32,786 bases of DNA, from NCBI RefSeq assembly GCF_902729355.1, contig NZ_CACVCC010000027.1:1-32786 (forward strand), in the 5' to 3' direction. A program made the translations under genes and the position numbers. Origin of the DNA: Streptococcus sp. S784/96/1. Lineage in GTDB: Bacteria > Bacillota > Bacilli > Lactobacillales > Streptococcaceae. The notes beneath the pieces were generated by a model, which searched no databases, was not told the DNA's origin, and saw only the letters and a list, made by a program, of their open reading frames with translations. Numbering within the stretch: the first letter of the stretch is position 1; each line of letters opens with the position of its first letter. Positions 8,737-16,737 of the stretch are shown here, one piece after another.

Positions 8737-9126
8737 ATGTTACATCATATTGAAATCTACGTTGATGACCTGGTTAAGTCTCGTCAATTTTACGATTTGT
8801 TGTTACCGAAATTAGGATACGTTCTTTATCAAGAGTGGCGTGAGGGATTTTCTTATAAGGATGACCAACATTACCTCGTTTTTGTTCAAGTTGAAGACAA
8901 ATTTGCTAGTTTTTCCTACCATCGAAAGCAAGTTGGTCTAAATCACATGGCTTTTTCTGGTGGGGCTCCACAGGATATTGAACGATTGAGAATGACCTTA
9001 GCTGATAAGGGAGTCACATTTTTGTATGAGGATGCCTACCCTTACGCTGGTGGAGAAAATTATTTTGCCTTATTTTTAGAAGACCCTAATCAGATAAAAA
9101 TTGAAATCGTGGCTAATCAAGAATGA
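8737..9126 (+). CDS. VOC/glyoxalase-fold protein
   Basis: The 129-residue protein has the vicinal-oxygen-chelate fold: LHHIEIYVDDLVKSRQFYDLLLPKLGY opens the first beta-alpha-beta module, and LFLEDPNQIKIEIVAN closes the second. Candidate metal ligands are the early His and the Glu in KIEIV. Members include glyoxalase I, fosfomycin or bleomycin resistance proteins and many uncharacterised proteins; the substrate cannot be told. Its position between dnaK and dnaJ, just after the dnaK terminator, is unusual. No good SD or promoter is seen before the ATG, so expression may depend on read-through from dnaK. Confidence 0.82.
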   Translation: MLHHIEIYVDDLVKSRQFYDLLLPKLGYVLYQEWREGFSYKDDQHYLVFVQVEDKFASFSYHRKQVGLNHMAFSGGAPQDIERLRMTLADKGVTFLYEDAYPYAGGENYFALFLEDPNQIKIEIVANQE

Positions 9127-9156
9127 TATCTACTTCTAGCGGATGGCAGTAATCGT

Positions 9157-9273
9157 AAAAAGTTTCCTAATAGCATAACGTGCTAGGGAAAAGATACAAT
9201 CTCTTAGGTGTTTCGTCACCTGCGTCGATTTTCCTAAATTTCTGTGAGTCGTTTAATGGCTTAATATCATGAT
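9157..9273 (+). ncRNA. Leader RNA motif, copy B' (3' half) before dnaJ
   Basis: It contains AGATACAATC (9192-9201), hairpin AGGTG-TTTCGT-CACCT, CGTCGATTTTCCTA (9223-9236), a short AGTC/GGCT hairpin and an ATATCATGATG block. This is the same order as in the dnaK leader. The hairpin sequence differs from copies A and C but still pairs, which suggests selection on structure. TTTCCTA / TAGGGAAA near its start could form a competing stem. Confidence 0.5.
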
Positions 9274-9361
9274 GAAAGGAATTGAACCCGCCCTAAAAGC
9301 TGTGTGAAAAAGATAAATCGTCTAAAAAATCAGGATTTTCTGTTTTCTCATAGTAAATCAA
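9274..9361 (+). ncRNA. Leader RNA motif, copy B (5' half) before dnaJ
   Basis: GAAAGGAATTGAACCCG (9274-9290) is identical over 17 bases to the start of the dnaK leader (6720-6736). AGATAAATC (9311-9319) follows, also identical. The 3' CGTCGATTTCC block is missing, so this copy looks partial. An ATGATG just before it opens a tiny frame, MMKGIEPALKAV-stop. Confidence 0.5.
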
Positions 9362-9497
9362 TAGAAAGGAATACAAGTTCGTTTATTCGAACACAGGCTA
9401 AAAACCTAGTGAAAAGATAAACTTCCTGGTGTGTTTGACACACTACGTCAGTTTCCTATTTTCATACGGTTTTCTTAACGCCTTTGTATCATAAATT
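9362..9497 (+). ncRNA. dnaJ leader RNA, copy C of the repeated motif
   Basis: GAAAGGAAT (9364-9372), hairpin GTTCG-TTTATT-CGAAC, AGG/CCT hairpin, AGATAAAC (9415-9422), hairpin GTGTG-TTTGA-CACAC, CGTCAGTTTCCTA (9446-9458), then GTATCATAAATTATG (9486-9500) ending on the dnaJ start codon. It is the complete counterpart of the dnaK leader. No SD is present. Confidence 0.6.
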
Positions 9498-10634
9498 ATG
9501 AACAATACAGAGTATTACGATCGTCTGGGCGTTTCTAAAAACGCTTCGCAAGACGAAATTAAAAAAGCTTATCGTAAGATGTCAAAGAAATACCATCCAG
9601 ACATCAATAAGGAGGCTGGTGCTGAGCAAAAGTACAAGGATGTACAGGAAGCTTATGAAACATTGAGTGATGAACAAAAACGTGCGGCTTATGACCAATA
9701 TGGTCCTGCTGGGGCTAATGGAGGCTTCGGTAGCGGTGGTTTTGAAGGTTTCGGAGGTGCTGGTGGTTTCGGTGGTTTTGAAGATATCTTCTCTTCATTC
9801 TTTGGAGGAGGCGGAGGGATGCGCAATCCTAATGCCCCTCGTCAAGGTGATGACCTTCAATACCGTATTGATTTAACGTTTGAAGAAGCTATTTTTGGAA
9901 CGGAAAAAGAAGTGAGCTATCAACGTGAATCAGAGTGTAACACCTGTGGTGGTAATGGCTGCAAACCAGGAACAAGTCCTGTAACTTGTAGTCGTTGTCA
10001 TGGTCAAGGAGTGATCAATGTGGATACGCAAACACCACTTGGTATGATGCGTCGTCAAGTGACTTGTGATGTCTGCCATGGTCGTGGAAAAGAAATCAAA
10101 GATCCGTGCCAAATTTGTCATGGTTCTGGTCATGAAAAACGCGCTCACAAGGTTTCTGTTAAGATTCCAGCAGGTGTTGAAACAGGGCAACAAATTCGTT
10201 TGTCAGGCCAAGGTGAGGCTGGTTTCAATGGTGGTCCTTACGGAGATCTCTTTGTTATGATTAGTGTTCGTAAGAGTGACAAATTTGAGCGTGAAGGCAC
10301 AACGATTTACTACGAGTTGAATATTAATTTTGTTCAAGCAGCGCTAGGAGATACCGTTGAAGTTCCAACGGTTCATGGTAATGTGGAAATGACTATCCCA
10401 GCGGGTACTCAGACAGGTAAAACTTTCCGTCTTCGTGGTAAGGGAGCTCCGCAATTACGTGGAAATGGTCAAGGTGACCAACACGTTACGGTTAATATTG
10501 TTACCCCAACAAAATTAAACGATGCCCAAAAAGAGGCTCTTAAAGCTTTTGCGGCAGCAAGTGGCATGGATGATGTTCATCCTAAGAAAAAAGGCTTCTT
10601 TGACAAGGTAAAAGACGCTTTTGAAGAATTGTAA
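9498..10634 (+). CDS. dnaJ: Chaperone DnaJ (Hsp40, type I)
   Basis: The 378-residue co-chaperone stimulates DnaK ATPase and delivers substrates. The J-domain (1-70) has HPD at 33-35. A Gly/Phe-rich linker (about 74-105) is followed by a zinc domain with four CxxCxGxG repeats ([32 protein letters not shown]) and then the two C-terminal beta domains. The length is normal for the family. As with dnaK, the ATG has no SD and is preceded by a structured leader sharing sequence blocks with that of dnaK. The VOC gene and a long gap separate it from dnaK. Confidence 0.98.
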   Translation: MNNTEYYDRLGVSKNASQDEIKKAYRKMSKKYHPDINKEAGAEQKYKDVQEAYETLSDEQKRAAYDQYGPAGANGGFGSGGFEGFGGAGGFGGFEDIFSSFFGGGGGMRNPNAPRQGDDLQYRIDLTFEEAIFGTEKEVSYQRESECNTCGGNGCKPGTSPVTCSRCHGQGVINVDTQTPLGMMRRQVTCDVCHGRGKEIKDPCQICHGSGHEKRAHKVSVKIPAGVETGQQIRLSGQGEAGFNGGPYGDLFVMISVRKSDKFEREGTTIYYELNINFVQAALGDTVEVPTVHGNVEMTIPAGTQTGKTFRLRGKGAPQLRGNGQGDQHVTVNIVTPTKLNDAQKEALKAFAAASGMDDVHPKKKGFFDKVKDAFEEL

Positions 10635-10713
10635 GACTAGAAGGAATCTGAAACAATAGTTCCTTGACTACAAAAAACAGTTAAGGATAGAAAACTTAAG
10701 CTTACGCTATTAT

Positions 10714-10744
10714 AAAGGCAGTTGGCATTACGCTAGCTGCTTTT
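10714..10744 (+). terminator. Probable terminator after dnaJ
   Basis: AAAGGCAGTT pairs imperfectly with AGCTGCTTTT around a short loop. The tail is short, so efficiency is uncertain; the A-rich 5' arm could serve the other strand. Confidence 0.5.
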
Positions 10745-10820
10745 AGTCTATTAAAACCGCTTTACTTGCTGATTTTAGGTATTCATGGTAGGCTACAAGG
10801 GTATAGAAAAGGAGATGCTT

Positions 10821-12266
10821 ATGTGGAAAGATGCAACTGCAATCGCTCAAGCCATAAAAGATAGGACAGTTTCTGTTAAAGAGGTTGTTGAAACTAGTAT
10901 TGAGACGATTCGGACCCTTAATCCCAAACTCAACGCCGTCGTGTCAGAACAGTTTGAAGAAGCGTTAGCAAAGGCTGAACGTCTTTTGGTGCTAGATGCT
11001 CCCTTTGCAGGTGTACCTATCTTACTTAAGGATTTAGGGCAAAACCAAGTGGGGCAACTAGCAACATCAGGTTCAAAATTATTTGCAAATTATCGTTCTT
11101 ATCAGACCGATAACTACACTAAAAGAATGGAAGAGCTAGGTTTTATCGTCCTAGGTCGAACAAACACCCCTGAATTTGGCTTTAAAAACATTTCAGATAG
11201 CCAGTTACATGGTCCGGTGAGTCTTCCTAAAGACCTTACTCGTAATGCGGGTGGATCGTCAGGAGGTGCAGCCGCCGCGGTTGCTTCTGGTATGGTACCA
11301 ATTGCGGGAGCATCTGATGGCGGTGGTTCCATTCGTATTCCAGCAAGTTTTAATGGGCTTATTGGACTTAAACCAAGCCGAGGGCGTTTGCCAGTTGGCC
11401 CGTCTTCTTATCGAGGCTGGCAAGGAGCCTCTAGTCATTTTGCCCTCACTAAGTCTGTCCGTGATACCAGAGCTCTTCTCTATGGTATGCAGGTCTGTCA
11501 GCTAGAGAGTCCTTTTCCTTTGCCGACCTTATCTGCTGAGGCACTTTTTGGAAACATAGCAGAGCCTCTAACCATTGCTTACCGTCTTGACTCACCAATC
11601 GGTAGTCCAGTTTCTAAGGAAGCTCAGGAAGCGGTGCTTCAAACTGTTGAGGCCTTAAAAGCATTAGGGCATCAACTTGTCGCTATCGACCAAGATCCAC
11701 TTGATGGCATCGAAGTTATGAAATCTTATTATGTCATGAACAGTGTTGAAACAGCTCAAATGTTTGACGAGATTGAGCATCATTTGAATCGCAAAATGAC
11801 TTTGGATGATATGGAATTGATGACTTGGGCCATTTACCAAAGCGGTCAAATGATTCCGGCTAAAAGGTATTCGAAAGTGCTGCAAGACTGGGATCGTTAT
11901 AGTGCGGTGATGGCTGAGTTCCACCAACGTTATGACCTTTTGTTGACACCAACAGTAGCTCATATAGCCCCGAAACACGGTCAATTCGATCTTTCAGAAG
12001 GTTTGAAGCAGGATTTAAGGCAGATGAGTGACTTTTCTCTCTCAGATCAGCAAGATTTGATTTGGAAAATGTTTGAGCATAGTCTGGCTTGGACACCTTT
12101 TACGCAATTGGCTAATTTGACAGGACAGCCTTCCATCAGTTTACCAACTTATGAAACAGCAGAAGGATATCCAATTGGCGTACAATTCACAGCAGCTAAA
12201 GGACGAGAAGATCTTTTGCTAGCTTTAGCAGAACAGATTGAGTCCAATCATTTTCTGAAAATGTAA
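10821..12266 (+). CDS. Amidase signature family protein
   Basis: This is a 481-residue hydrolase with the Ser-cisSer-Lys triad of the amidase signature family. The lysine is in VPILLKDLG, and the serines are in NAGGSSGGAAAAVASG and GASDGGGSIRIPASFNG. It is related to GatA, but stands alone without gatB or gatC and is more likely a stand-alone amide or peptide amidase. The substrate is unknown. ATG 10821 is chosen because SD AAAAGGAG lies six bases upstream; in-frame starts at 10785 and 10815 lack SD spacing. The gene follows dnaJ but probably forms its own unit. Confidence 0.88.
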   Translation: MWKDATAIAQAIKDRTVSVKEVVETSIETIRTLNPKLNAVVSEQFEEALAKAERLLVLDAPFAGVPILLKDLGQNQVGQLATSGSKLFANYRSYQTDNYTKRMEELGFIVLGRTNTPEFGFKNISDSQLHGPVSLPKDLTRNAGGSSGGAAAAVASGMVPIAGASDGGGSIRIPASFNGLIGLKPSRGRLPVGPSSYRGWQGASSHFALTKSVRDTRALLYGMQVCQLESPFPLPTLSAEALFGNIAEPLTIAYRLDSPIGSPVSKEAQEAVLQTVEALKALGHQLVAIDQDPLDGIEVMKSYYVMNSVETAQMFDEIEHHLNRKMTLDDMELMTWAIYQSGQMIPAKRYSKVLQDWDRYSAVMAEFHQRYDLLLTPTVAHIAPKHGQFDLSEGLKQDLRQMSDFSLSDQQDLIWKMFEHSLAWTPFTQLANLTGQPSISLPTYETAEGYPIGVQFTAAKGREDLLLALAEQIESNHFLKM

Positions 12267-12281
12267 ACACCTCATTTTCAG
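12255..12281. terminator. Weak hairpin at the amidase stop codon
   Basis: CTGAAAATG (12255-12263) pairs perfectly with CATTTTCAG (12273-12281). No U-tract follows, so it may protect the mRNA end rather than terminate. Confidence 0.35.
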
Positions 12282-12291
12282 GTTCAATTAG

Positions 12292-12320
12292 TTGTCTAGC
12301 CAAAGTGATTGTGATAAAGT
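12292..12320 (+). promoter_or_regulatory. Promoter of the ABC binding-protein gene
   Basis: -35-like TTGTCT (12292-12297), 17-bp spacer and extended -10 TGATAAAGT (12312-12320). Confidence 0.55.
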
Positions 12321-12365
12321 TAGGAAGTTGGTCGCCGAAGATCAGCTATGAATAGGAGAAAACAC

Positions 12366-13226
12366 ATGTTTAAAAAGTTATTGACGTCAGCCGCCCTGCT
12401 TTCTGCCTTAGTATTGACAGCTTGTTCAACAAGTGGTGAAAAAGCAAGTCAAACACAATGGGAGCAAATCAAAGAAGATGGTGTTTTAAAAGTAGCAACC
12501 CCAGGAACGCTTTTTCCAACATCATATCGTGATGATAATGGGAATCTTGTTGGTTATGAAGTTGACATGATGAATGAAATTGGGAAACGTTTGGATCTCA
12601 AAATTGAATACCAAGAAATTGGTGTTGCGGAAGCTTTGACATCAGTTGATTCAGGGAAGGTGGACATCTCGGTCAATAACCTTAATCCGACAGCAGAACG
12701 TCGTGAAAAATACAATCTTTCTGAAGCTTACAAATACTCAGTGAGTGGGATGATTGTCCGTGAAGATGGCTCATCAAACATTACTGCTGAAGACCTTTCA
12801 GATTGGAAAGGGAAAAGAGCAGGTGGTGGTGCTGGAACGACGTTCATGAAAATTGCTGAAAAACAAGGTGCAGATCCAGTTATTTATGATAACGTAACCA
12901 ACGATGTGTATCTTCGTGATGTGTCAACAGGTCGTACAGATTTTATTCCAAATGATTATTACACTCAAGTCATCGCAGTAAAAGTGATTACGGAAAAATT
13001 CCCAGATATCAAAGTTAAAATGGGAAATGTGAAGTACAATCCTAATGAATCTGTTATCGTAATGAGTAAAAAAGACGACAGTCTTAAAAAAGAACTTGAC
13101 AAGGTTATCAAAGAAATGAAAGAAGATGGCACGCTTAAATCAATCTCTGAGACTCACTATGCTGGTCAAGATTTAACAAAACCAGCAGAAGGAGCCGATA
13201 AACTACCTGTTGTTGATATTGACTAA
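12366..13226 (+). CDS. Amino-acid ABC transporter substrate-binding lipoprotein
   Basis: The 286-residue precursor has a lipoprotein signal peptide ending LVLTAC, with lipidated Cys20. The family-3 solute-binding fold follows (LKVATPGTLFPTSYRDDNGNLVGYEVDMMNEIGKRL, split as read). It would bind a polar amino acid or cystine outside the membrane. ATG 12366 is preferred because SD TAGGAGA lies at the right distance; ATG 12348 would put the signal peptide behind six extra residues. The permease gene follows after 217 bp. No ATP-binding subunit gene is nearby, so the ATPase must be supplied from elsewhere. Confidence 0.9.
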   Translation: MFKKLLTSAALLSALVLTACSTSGEKASQTQWEQIKEDGVLKVATPGTLFPTSYRDDNGNLVGYEVDMMNEIGKRLDLKIEYQEIGVAEALTSVDSGKVDISVNNLNPTAERREKYNLSEAYKYSVSGMIVREDGSSNITAEDLSDWKGKRAGGGAGTTFMKIAEKQGADPVIYDNVTNDVYLRDVSTGRTDFIPNDYYTQVIAVKVITEKFPDIKVKMGNVKYNPNESVIVMSKKDDSLKKELDKVIKEMKEDGTLKSISETHYAGQDLTKPAEGADKLPVVDID

Positions 13227-13443
13227 TATTGTCTATCATTTAACTAATTAATGTTAAAACTTATTACCAAGGGGGCGATCATCTAAGATTGGTCGCAATA
13301 TTAGCATGAGGGGGGGTTGAGTGCCTAGTTAAAACATTTCTTCTTACTGCGTAGGTGGGAATTTCGTAAAAGACGAAAGATAATGATAGTTTTTTAGAGG
13401 CCAGGGAAATGTATCCCAACCTCTTTGAATAGAAAGGGTTACA
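13227..13443 (+). other. Intergenic region between binding protein and permease
   Basis: This 217-bp gap contains a GCGA...TCGC hairpin (about 13275-13296) and a larger AGAGG...CCTCT hairpin with inner GGGA/TCCC (about 13396-13425), which lacks a terminator U-run. It may set the ratio of binding protein to permease by attenuation or RNA processing. No gene is seen. Confidence 0.4.
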
Positions 13444-14115
13444 ATGTTTATCAATTGGCAAGCTATTTTTGATCCTAAATTAGCTCTTGAAGCGATTCCT
13501 AAGATTTTAGAAGGCCTTCCTTTTACGCTAGCCTTGTCCTTGATTGGTTTTGGTCTAGGGACGATATGTGGCTTTTTCGTAGCATTGATGCGTATGTCGG
13601 ATCTCGCCCCTTTACGTTGGTTGGCTGCACTTCATGTGTCGCTGATGCGCGGCATTCCCCTCATGGTACTGCTTTTCTTTATCTATTTCGGTCTACCGTT
13701 TATGGGGATTCAATTGGACGCTATCACTTCTACCATCATTGCCTTTACATCAATGTCGAGTGCTTATATTTCAGAAATTATCCGATCATCTTTGAAAGCT
13801 GTTGATAATGGCCAGTGGGAGGCGGCGAGGTCCCTTGGTTTGAAAACGCCAGTTATTTACAGAAAAATCATCATTCCCCAGGCCTTTCGTATCGCCTTAC
13901 CACCGCTTAGTAATGTCTTGTTAGATATGGTGAAAAGTACTTCGTTAGCAGCTATGATTACGGTTGATGAGATGTTCAATATGGCTAAGCATGTTGGTGG
14001 AGCTAAATCTGATTACATGACAGTTTATATTTGTGTCGCCTTGCTTTACTGGATTATTTGTACCCTTTATGCTTTTGGACAAGGGATTTGGGAAAAGAGA
14101 CTGCAGACTTATTAA
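13444..14115 (+). CDS. Amino-acid ABC transporter permease
   Basis: This is a 223-residue HisM/GlnP-type inner-membrane subunit. Hydrophobic segments lie near 25-50, 58-80, 90-110 and 190-210. The EAA loop that contacts the ATPase is at EAARSLGLKTPVIYRKIIIPQAFRIALPP. SD AAAGGG precedes the ATG. It pairs with the lipoprotein gene upstream to import a polar amino acid. Two permease copies and an external ATPase would make the complete transporter. A strong terminator follows at 14200. Confidence 0.92.
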   Translation: MFINWQAIFDPKLALEAIPKILEGLPFTLALSLIGFGLGTICGFFVALMRMSDLAPLRWLAALHVSLMRGIPLMVLLFFIYFGLPFMGIQLDAITSTIIAFTSMSSAYISEIIRSSLKAVDNGQWEAARSLGLKTPVIYRKIIIPQAFRIALPPLSNVLLDMVKSTSLAAMITVDEMFNMAKHVGGAKSDYMTVYICVALLYWIICTLYAFGQGIWEKRLQTY

Positions 14116-14199
14116 CTGTTGAAATAAACTTTCTAAGCGAGTGGTATTTGACTCTGAACACATTTCGTTTAGAAGTGAGAAGTTTTTCATGGCACAAAT

Positions 14200-14236
14200 A
14201 AAAACAGCTTTTCAATTATCGAAAAGTTGTTTTTAT
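14200..14236. terminator. Bidirectional terminator after the permease
   Basis: AAAAACAGCTTTTC (14200-14213) pairs with GAAAAGTTGTTTTT (14221-14234), with T- and A-tracts built into the arms, so it can work on both strands. Confidence 0.85.
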
Positions 14237-14297
14237 CATGTCTCAAATCCTTTCCTTAGTCATTTGGTTGAGAAAATGAGAACTGTTTTTATGCTAT

Positions 14298-14680
14298 TTA
14301 GCGACTAGAACTTCTAGATATCAGTAAAGCTCCATTAGGATAAATGTCTTTGAAGACTTGATAGTATTCTGTTTTGGTTAGAATAAAGTTCAAGTTTAAA
14401 TCATTCTTCAAATTATCATTGATTTTCTGATAAAAAGCGACTTTATCTAGTTTATTACCAGAAGGTTTAGAACGGTCATATTCATTTTTTAATACACCCA
14501 TAAACCATTGTGAACTTCAGCTAAAATTTTTACCATTGTCAATATATCTAAAGCTAAGGTCTTGCAGGGGGGATAGAGTTTTGTTTTGCTTCATTAACGG
14601 AGTGAGAAGAGATCGTACAGTATTTCCTTTGCTTCAGTAATAGCTAGAGCTCTTCCAACGAAGCATGTCAAGGCAGTTTT
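14298..14680 (-). pseudogene. Unidentified decayed coding region
   Basis: On the minus strand an open stretch of 67 codons (14298-14501, MGVLKNEYDRSKPSGNKLDK onward) ends in SSSR-stop. The same frame continues upstream as LQDLSFRYIDNGKNFS-stop-SSQWF, interrupted by stops. A shifted frame further upstream reads ALAITEAKEILYDLFSLR. This is what a gene with several frameshifts and stops looks like. The family is not recognised. No SD is seen before the 14501 ATG, so the short open frame is probably not expressed. Confidence 0.4.
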
Positions 14681-14787
14681 CTAGTAATACGATTGCCTTT
14701 TTAGTGAAATGGTTCTGGTACGCTTTTGTGCTTATGATAGTGTTTTTCTTAGAGGAAGGGCAAAAACTATTGAAAATTGGACAAAAT

Positions 14788-14835
14788 AAAATAGCTTAGA
14801 ATCAATGTTTTTGACGATGTTACTCTAAGCTATTT
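14788..14835. repeat. Long inverted repeat, possible bidirectional terminator
   Basis: AAATAGCTTAGA (14789-14800) and TCTAAGCTATTT (14824-14835) are perfectly complementary over 12 bp with a 23-nt loop. T-rich sequence follows on both strands. It may end transcription of the decayed region or of the minus-strand regulator gene. Confidence 0.45.
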
Positions 14836-15169
14836 ACTATTTTTAGACTTTTGCCGAGTCTCATAACGAATAGTGTCTATTGCGTAAATACTACTCTAGC
14901 AACTTTGGTGTAATCTTTACCTTATCTTTATGTCGTTAATATTCGTTAAGAAACTTTTGAGAATATCGTGTTAATCAAGTTGTATTTGAGGTGAAAAAGA
15001 AGGCTAATTGTACGATCATTTGACAGAAGAGTGTGAGCTGCCTTATAAGCTGGGAGTAAATTTAGTGGAAGGCTCACTGTGGATGGTGTCACCATTATTT
15101 TGAAAGGTTTATTAAATCTTTTGAGTGCTTGAATGATTTGATTTTGGGAATACAAGACAACATGATTGG
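14836..15169. other. Non-coding or decayed segment
   Basis: No intact gene is seen. A plus-strand fragment reads LYDHLTEECELPYKLGVNLV and, after a shift, FERFIKSFECLNDLILGIQD, suggesting another eroded gene. A 9-bp inverted pair TAACGAATA (14864-14872) / TATTCGTTA (14940-14948) resembles cin-boxes with one mismatch but leads into no gene. Confidence 0.35.
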
Positions 15170-16570
15170 TTACAAAACTTTTTCCAAAATAGTCACTAAA
15201 CGCCCAAACTCTTCCGAAGTCATATTGGCGTACTGAATAACGAAGTGATTTTCAGGAACAGAGGTTTTGTTGTGAGCAAATTCACTCAATGGGCTCAATA
15301 GAATACCATAGTGATGACAGTTGTCAATTAGCACATTTTCGTCTAGTTCTGTTGCTATAGCCAAAATAAAGTGTAAACCCGAGTGGTCCTCTTTGATGAC
15401 AATCTTGTCTTTAAGAGGGCTTTTTTTGATGGTTTGGTGACAACAATCAAGTTTTTTCTGATATTTCAAGCGCATGCGATTTAGGTGTCTTTCAAAATAA
15501 CCTTGTGAGATAAAGCGTGCCAAGGTATACTGTTCCAAATTGGAGACGGTTGGGGAGTAAAATCCTAGTTTATCGTGAAAGTCTGTTAATAATTTTGGCG
15601 GTAAAATCATGTAGGCAATGCGGAGTGTAGTCAATAGGCTTCGGCTAAAGGTGTTCATGTAGATAACCTTGTTAGATTGGTCAATTTCTTTGAGGCTGGG
15701 AATAGGACGGTGCTTAAATCGAAACTCACTGTCATAGTCATCTTCGATGATGTAACGATTGTCAGCTTGGCTAGCCCACCCCAATAATTGATACCGTTTA
15801 TTCACAGGTAAAACCTGACCTGTGGGAAACTGATGAGAAGGTGAGAGGTGTAAAATATCAGCTCTGCTATGTTCCAAATCTGCCAGATCGATGCCACTGG
15901 GAATAATGGGGAGATGAGAGAGGGGAATCTGATGGGAATTGTAAACTTTAGCAATACGGCTGTATGATGGGTCTTCAATGGCGATGTGATGCTTAGAGCC
16001 AAAAAGTTGACTGATGAGGGAGTATAGGTATTCGGTACCTGCTCCAATGATAATCTGTTCAGAAGAGACGAGCATGCCACGAAAGTCATATAGGTGCTGA
16101 GCAATAGCTTCTTTCAGCTCTAGAACCCCTCCGCTTGGTGCGGGCTCCAGTAGTTTATGGGACTCTTGATTGAGTACCTGTTTAAGCAATTTACTCCAGA
16201 CGCTAAAGGGGAAATCCTGCTGGTGCTGGTAGGGTTTAGCAGGGACAAGTAAGGTGTTATCCATAACTGGACTGGTAGTTTTGTGGAAAACTGGTCTGAT
16301 TGGAGTATCAGTTGATGTTAGAAGGTGCTGAATATCAGAGATAAAGAAACCGCTATTAGGTTTACTGTAAAGGTACCCCTCGGCAATTAATTGTTGATAG
16401 GCAGTATCAACGGTTGTGACGGATACCCCTAGATGTTTAGCCAATTTACGCTTGGAAGGTAACTTTTCATGCCCCAGGAGCTTGACTGAAGTAATATCAT
16501 TTTTTAGTGCAAGATAGAGTTGTTGATAGAGTGGTTCAGAGTGATGTGGGGTGAGGTTGTAGGTCAGCAT
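15170..16570 (-). CDS. MocR-type GntR regulator, PdxR-like (lacks the PLP lysine)
   Basis: The 466-residue protein has an N-terminal GntR winged helix (about 1-70: SKRKLAKHLGVSVTTVDTAY) and a fold-type I aminotransferase-like domain. Retained cofactor-pocket features include GAGTEYLYSL and EDDYDSEFRF. The position that normally holds the Schiff-base lysine (TFSK) reads NTFSRSL, so codon 310 is Arg (CGA, plus coordinates 15641-15643). SD AAGGAG precedes the ATG. It diverges from truA, a pyridoxal-kinase-like gene and a PdxU-like transporter gene, which points to control of vitamin B6 salvage. The lysine loss suggests it may not bind PLP covalently. The PdxR role is inferred from context. Confidence 0.82.
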   Translation of the reverse strand: MLTYNLTPHHSEPLYQQLYLALKNDITSVKLLGHEKLPSKRKLAKHLGVSVTTVDTAYQQLIAEGYLYSKPNSGFFISDIQHLLTSTDTPIRPVFHKTTSPVMDNTLLVPAKPYQHQQDFPFSVWSKLLKQVLNQESHKLLEPAPSGGVLELKEAIAQHLYDFRGMLVSSEQIIIGAGTEYLYSLISQLFGSKHHIAIEDPSYSRIAKVYNSHQIPLSHLPIIPSGIDLADLEHSRADILHLSPSHQFPTGQVLPVNKRYQLLGWASQADNRYIIEDDYDSEFRFKHRPIPSLKEIDQSNKVIYMNTFSRSLLTTLRIAYMILPPKLLTDFHDKLGFYSPTVSNLEQYTLARFISQGYFERHLNRMRLKYQKKLDCCHQTIKKSPLKDKIVIKEDHSGLHFILAIATELDENVLIDNCHHYGILLSPLSEFAHNKTSVPENHFVIQYANMTSEEFGRLVTILEKVL

Positions 16571-16612
16571 AGGTACTCCTTTTGATATTTAAAAAAAAGA
16601 CTAAAATGATTA

Positions 16613-16621
16613 TTTATATCA
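16613..16621 (-). promoter_or_regulatory. Extended -10 of the MocR-type regulator gene
   Basis: On the minus strand TGATATAAA (16621-16613) is an extended -10, about 43 bases before the ATG at 16570. No strong -35 is seen. Confidence 0.45.
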
Positions 16622-16701
16622 TATCAATTTTTGTTAGAATAAGTCTATTAATTTTTATTAAAACTGTTATGTTGTGCTACTTTTAGGAATACTTATCTTA
16701 T

Positions 16702-16730
16702 TTGCATGAGGCTTATTTTCTTGCTATAAT
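16702..16730 (+). promoter_or_regulatory. Promoter of the truA operon, placed for a leaderless mRNA
   Basis: -35 TTGCAT (16702-16707) and -10 TATAAT (16725-16730) are 17 bp apart. The truA ATG is at 16738, so the predicted transcription start coincides with the start codon within a base or so. There is no room for an SD. Confidence 0.7.
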
Positions 16731-16737
16731 GCTAGTC

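Noticed and set aside
12255..12281. Calling the amidase-end hairpin a true terminator
   Set aside because: The stem is perfect but no U-tract follows; kept only as a weak feature.
14864..14948. Two near cin-boxes (AACGAATA on each strand)
   Set aside because: Each differs from TACGAATA at the first base and no gene follows at a suitable distance.
14940..15155. 69-codon minus-strand frame downstream of the MocR-type gene
   Set aside because: TTG start without SD, no recognisable features, and plus-strand remnants overlap it.
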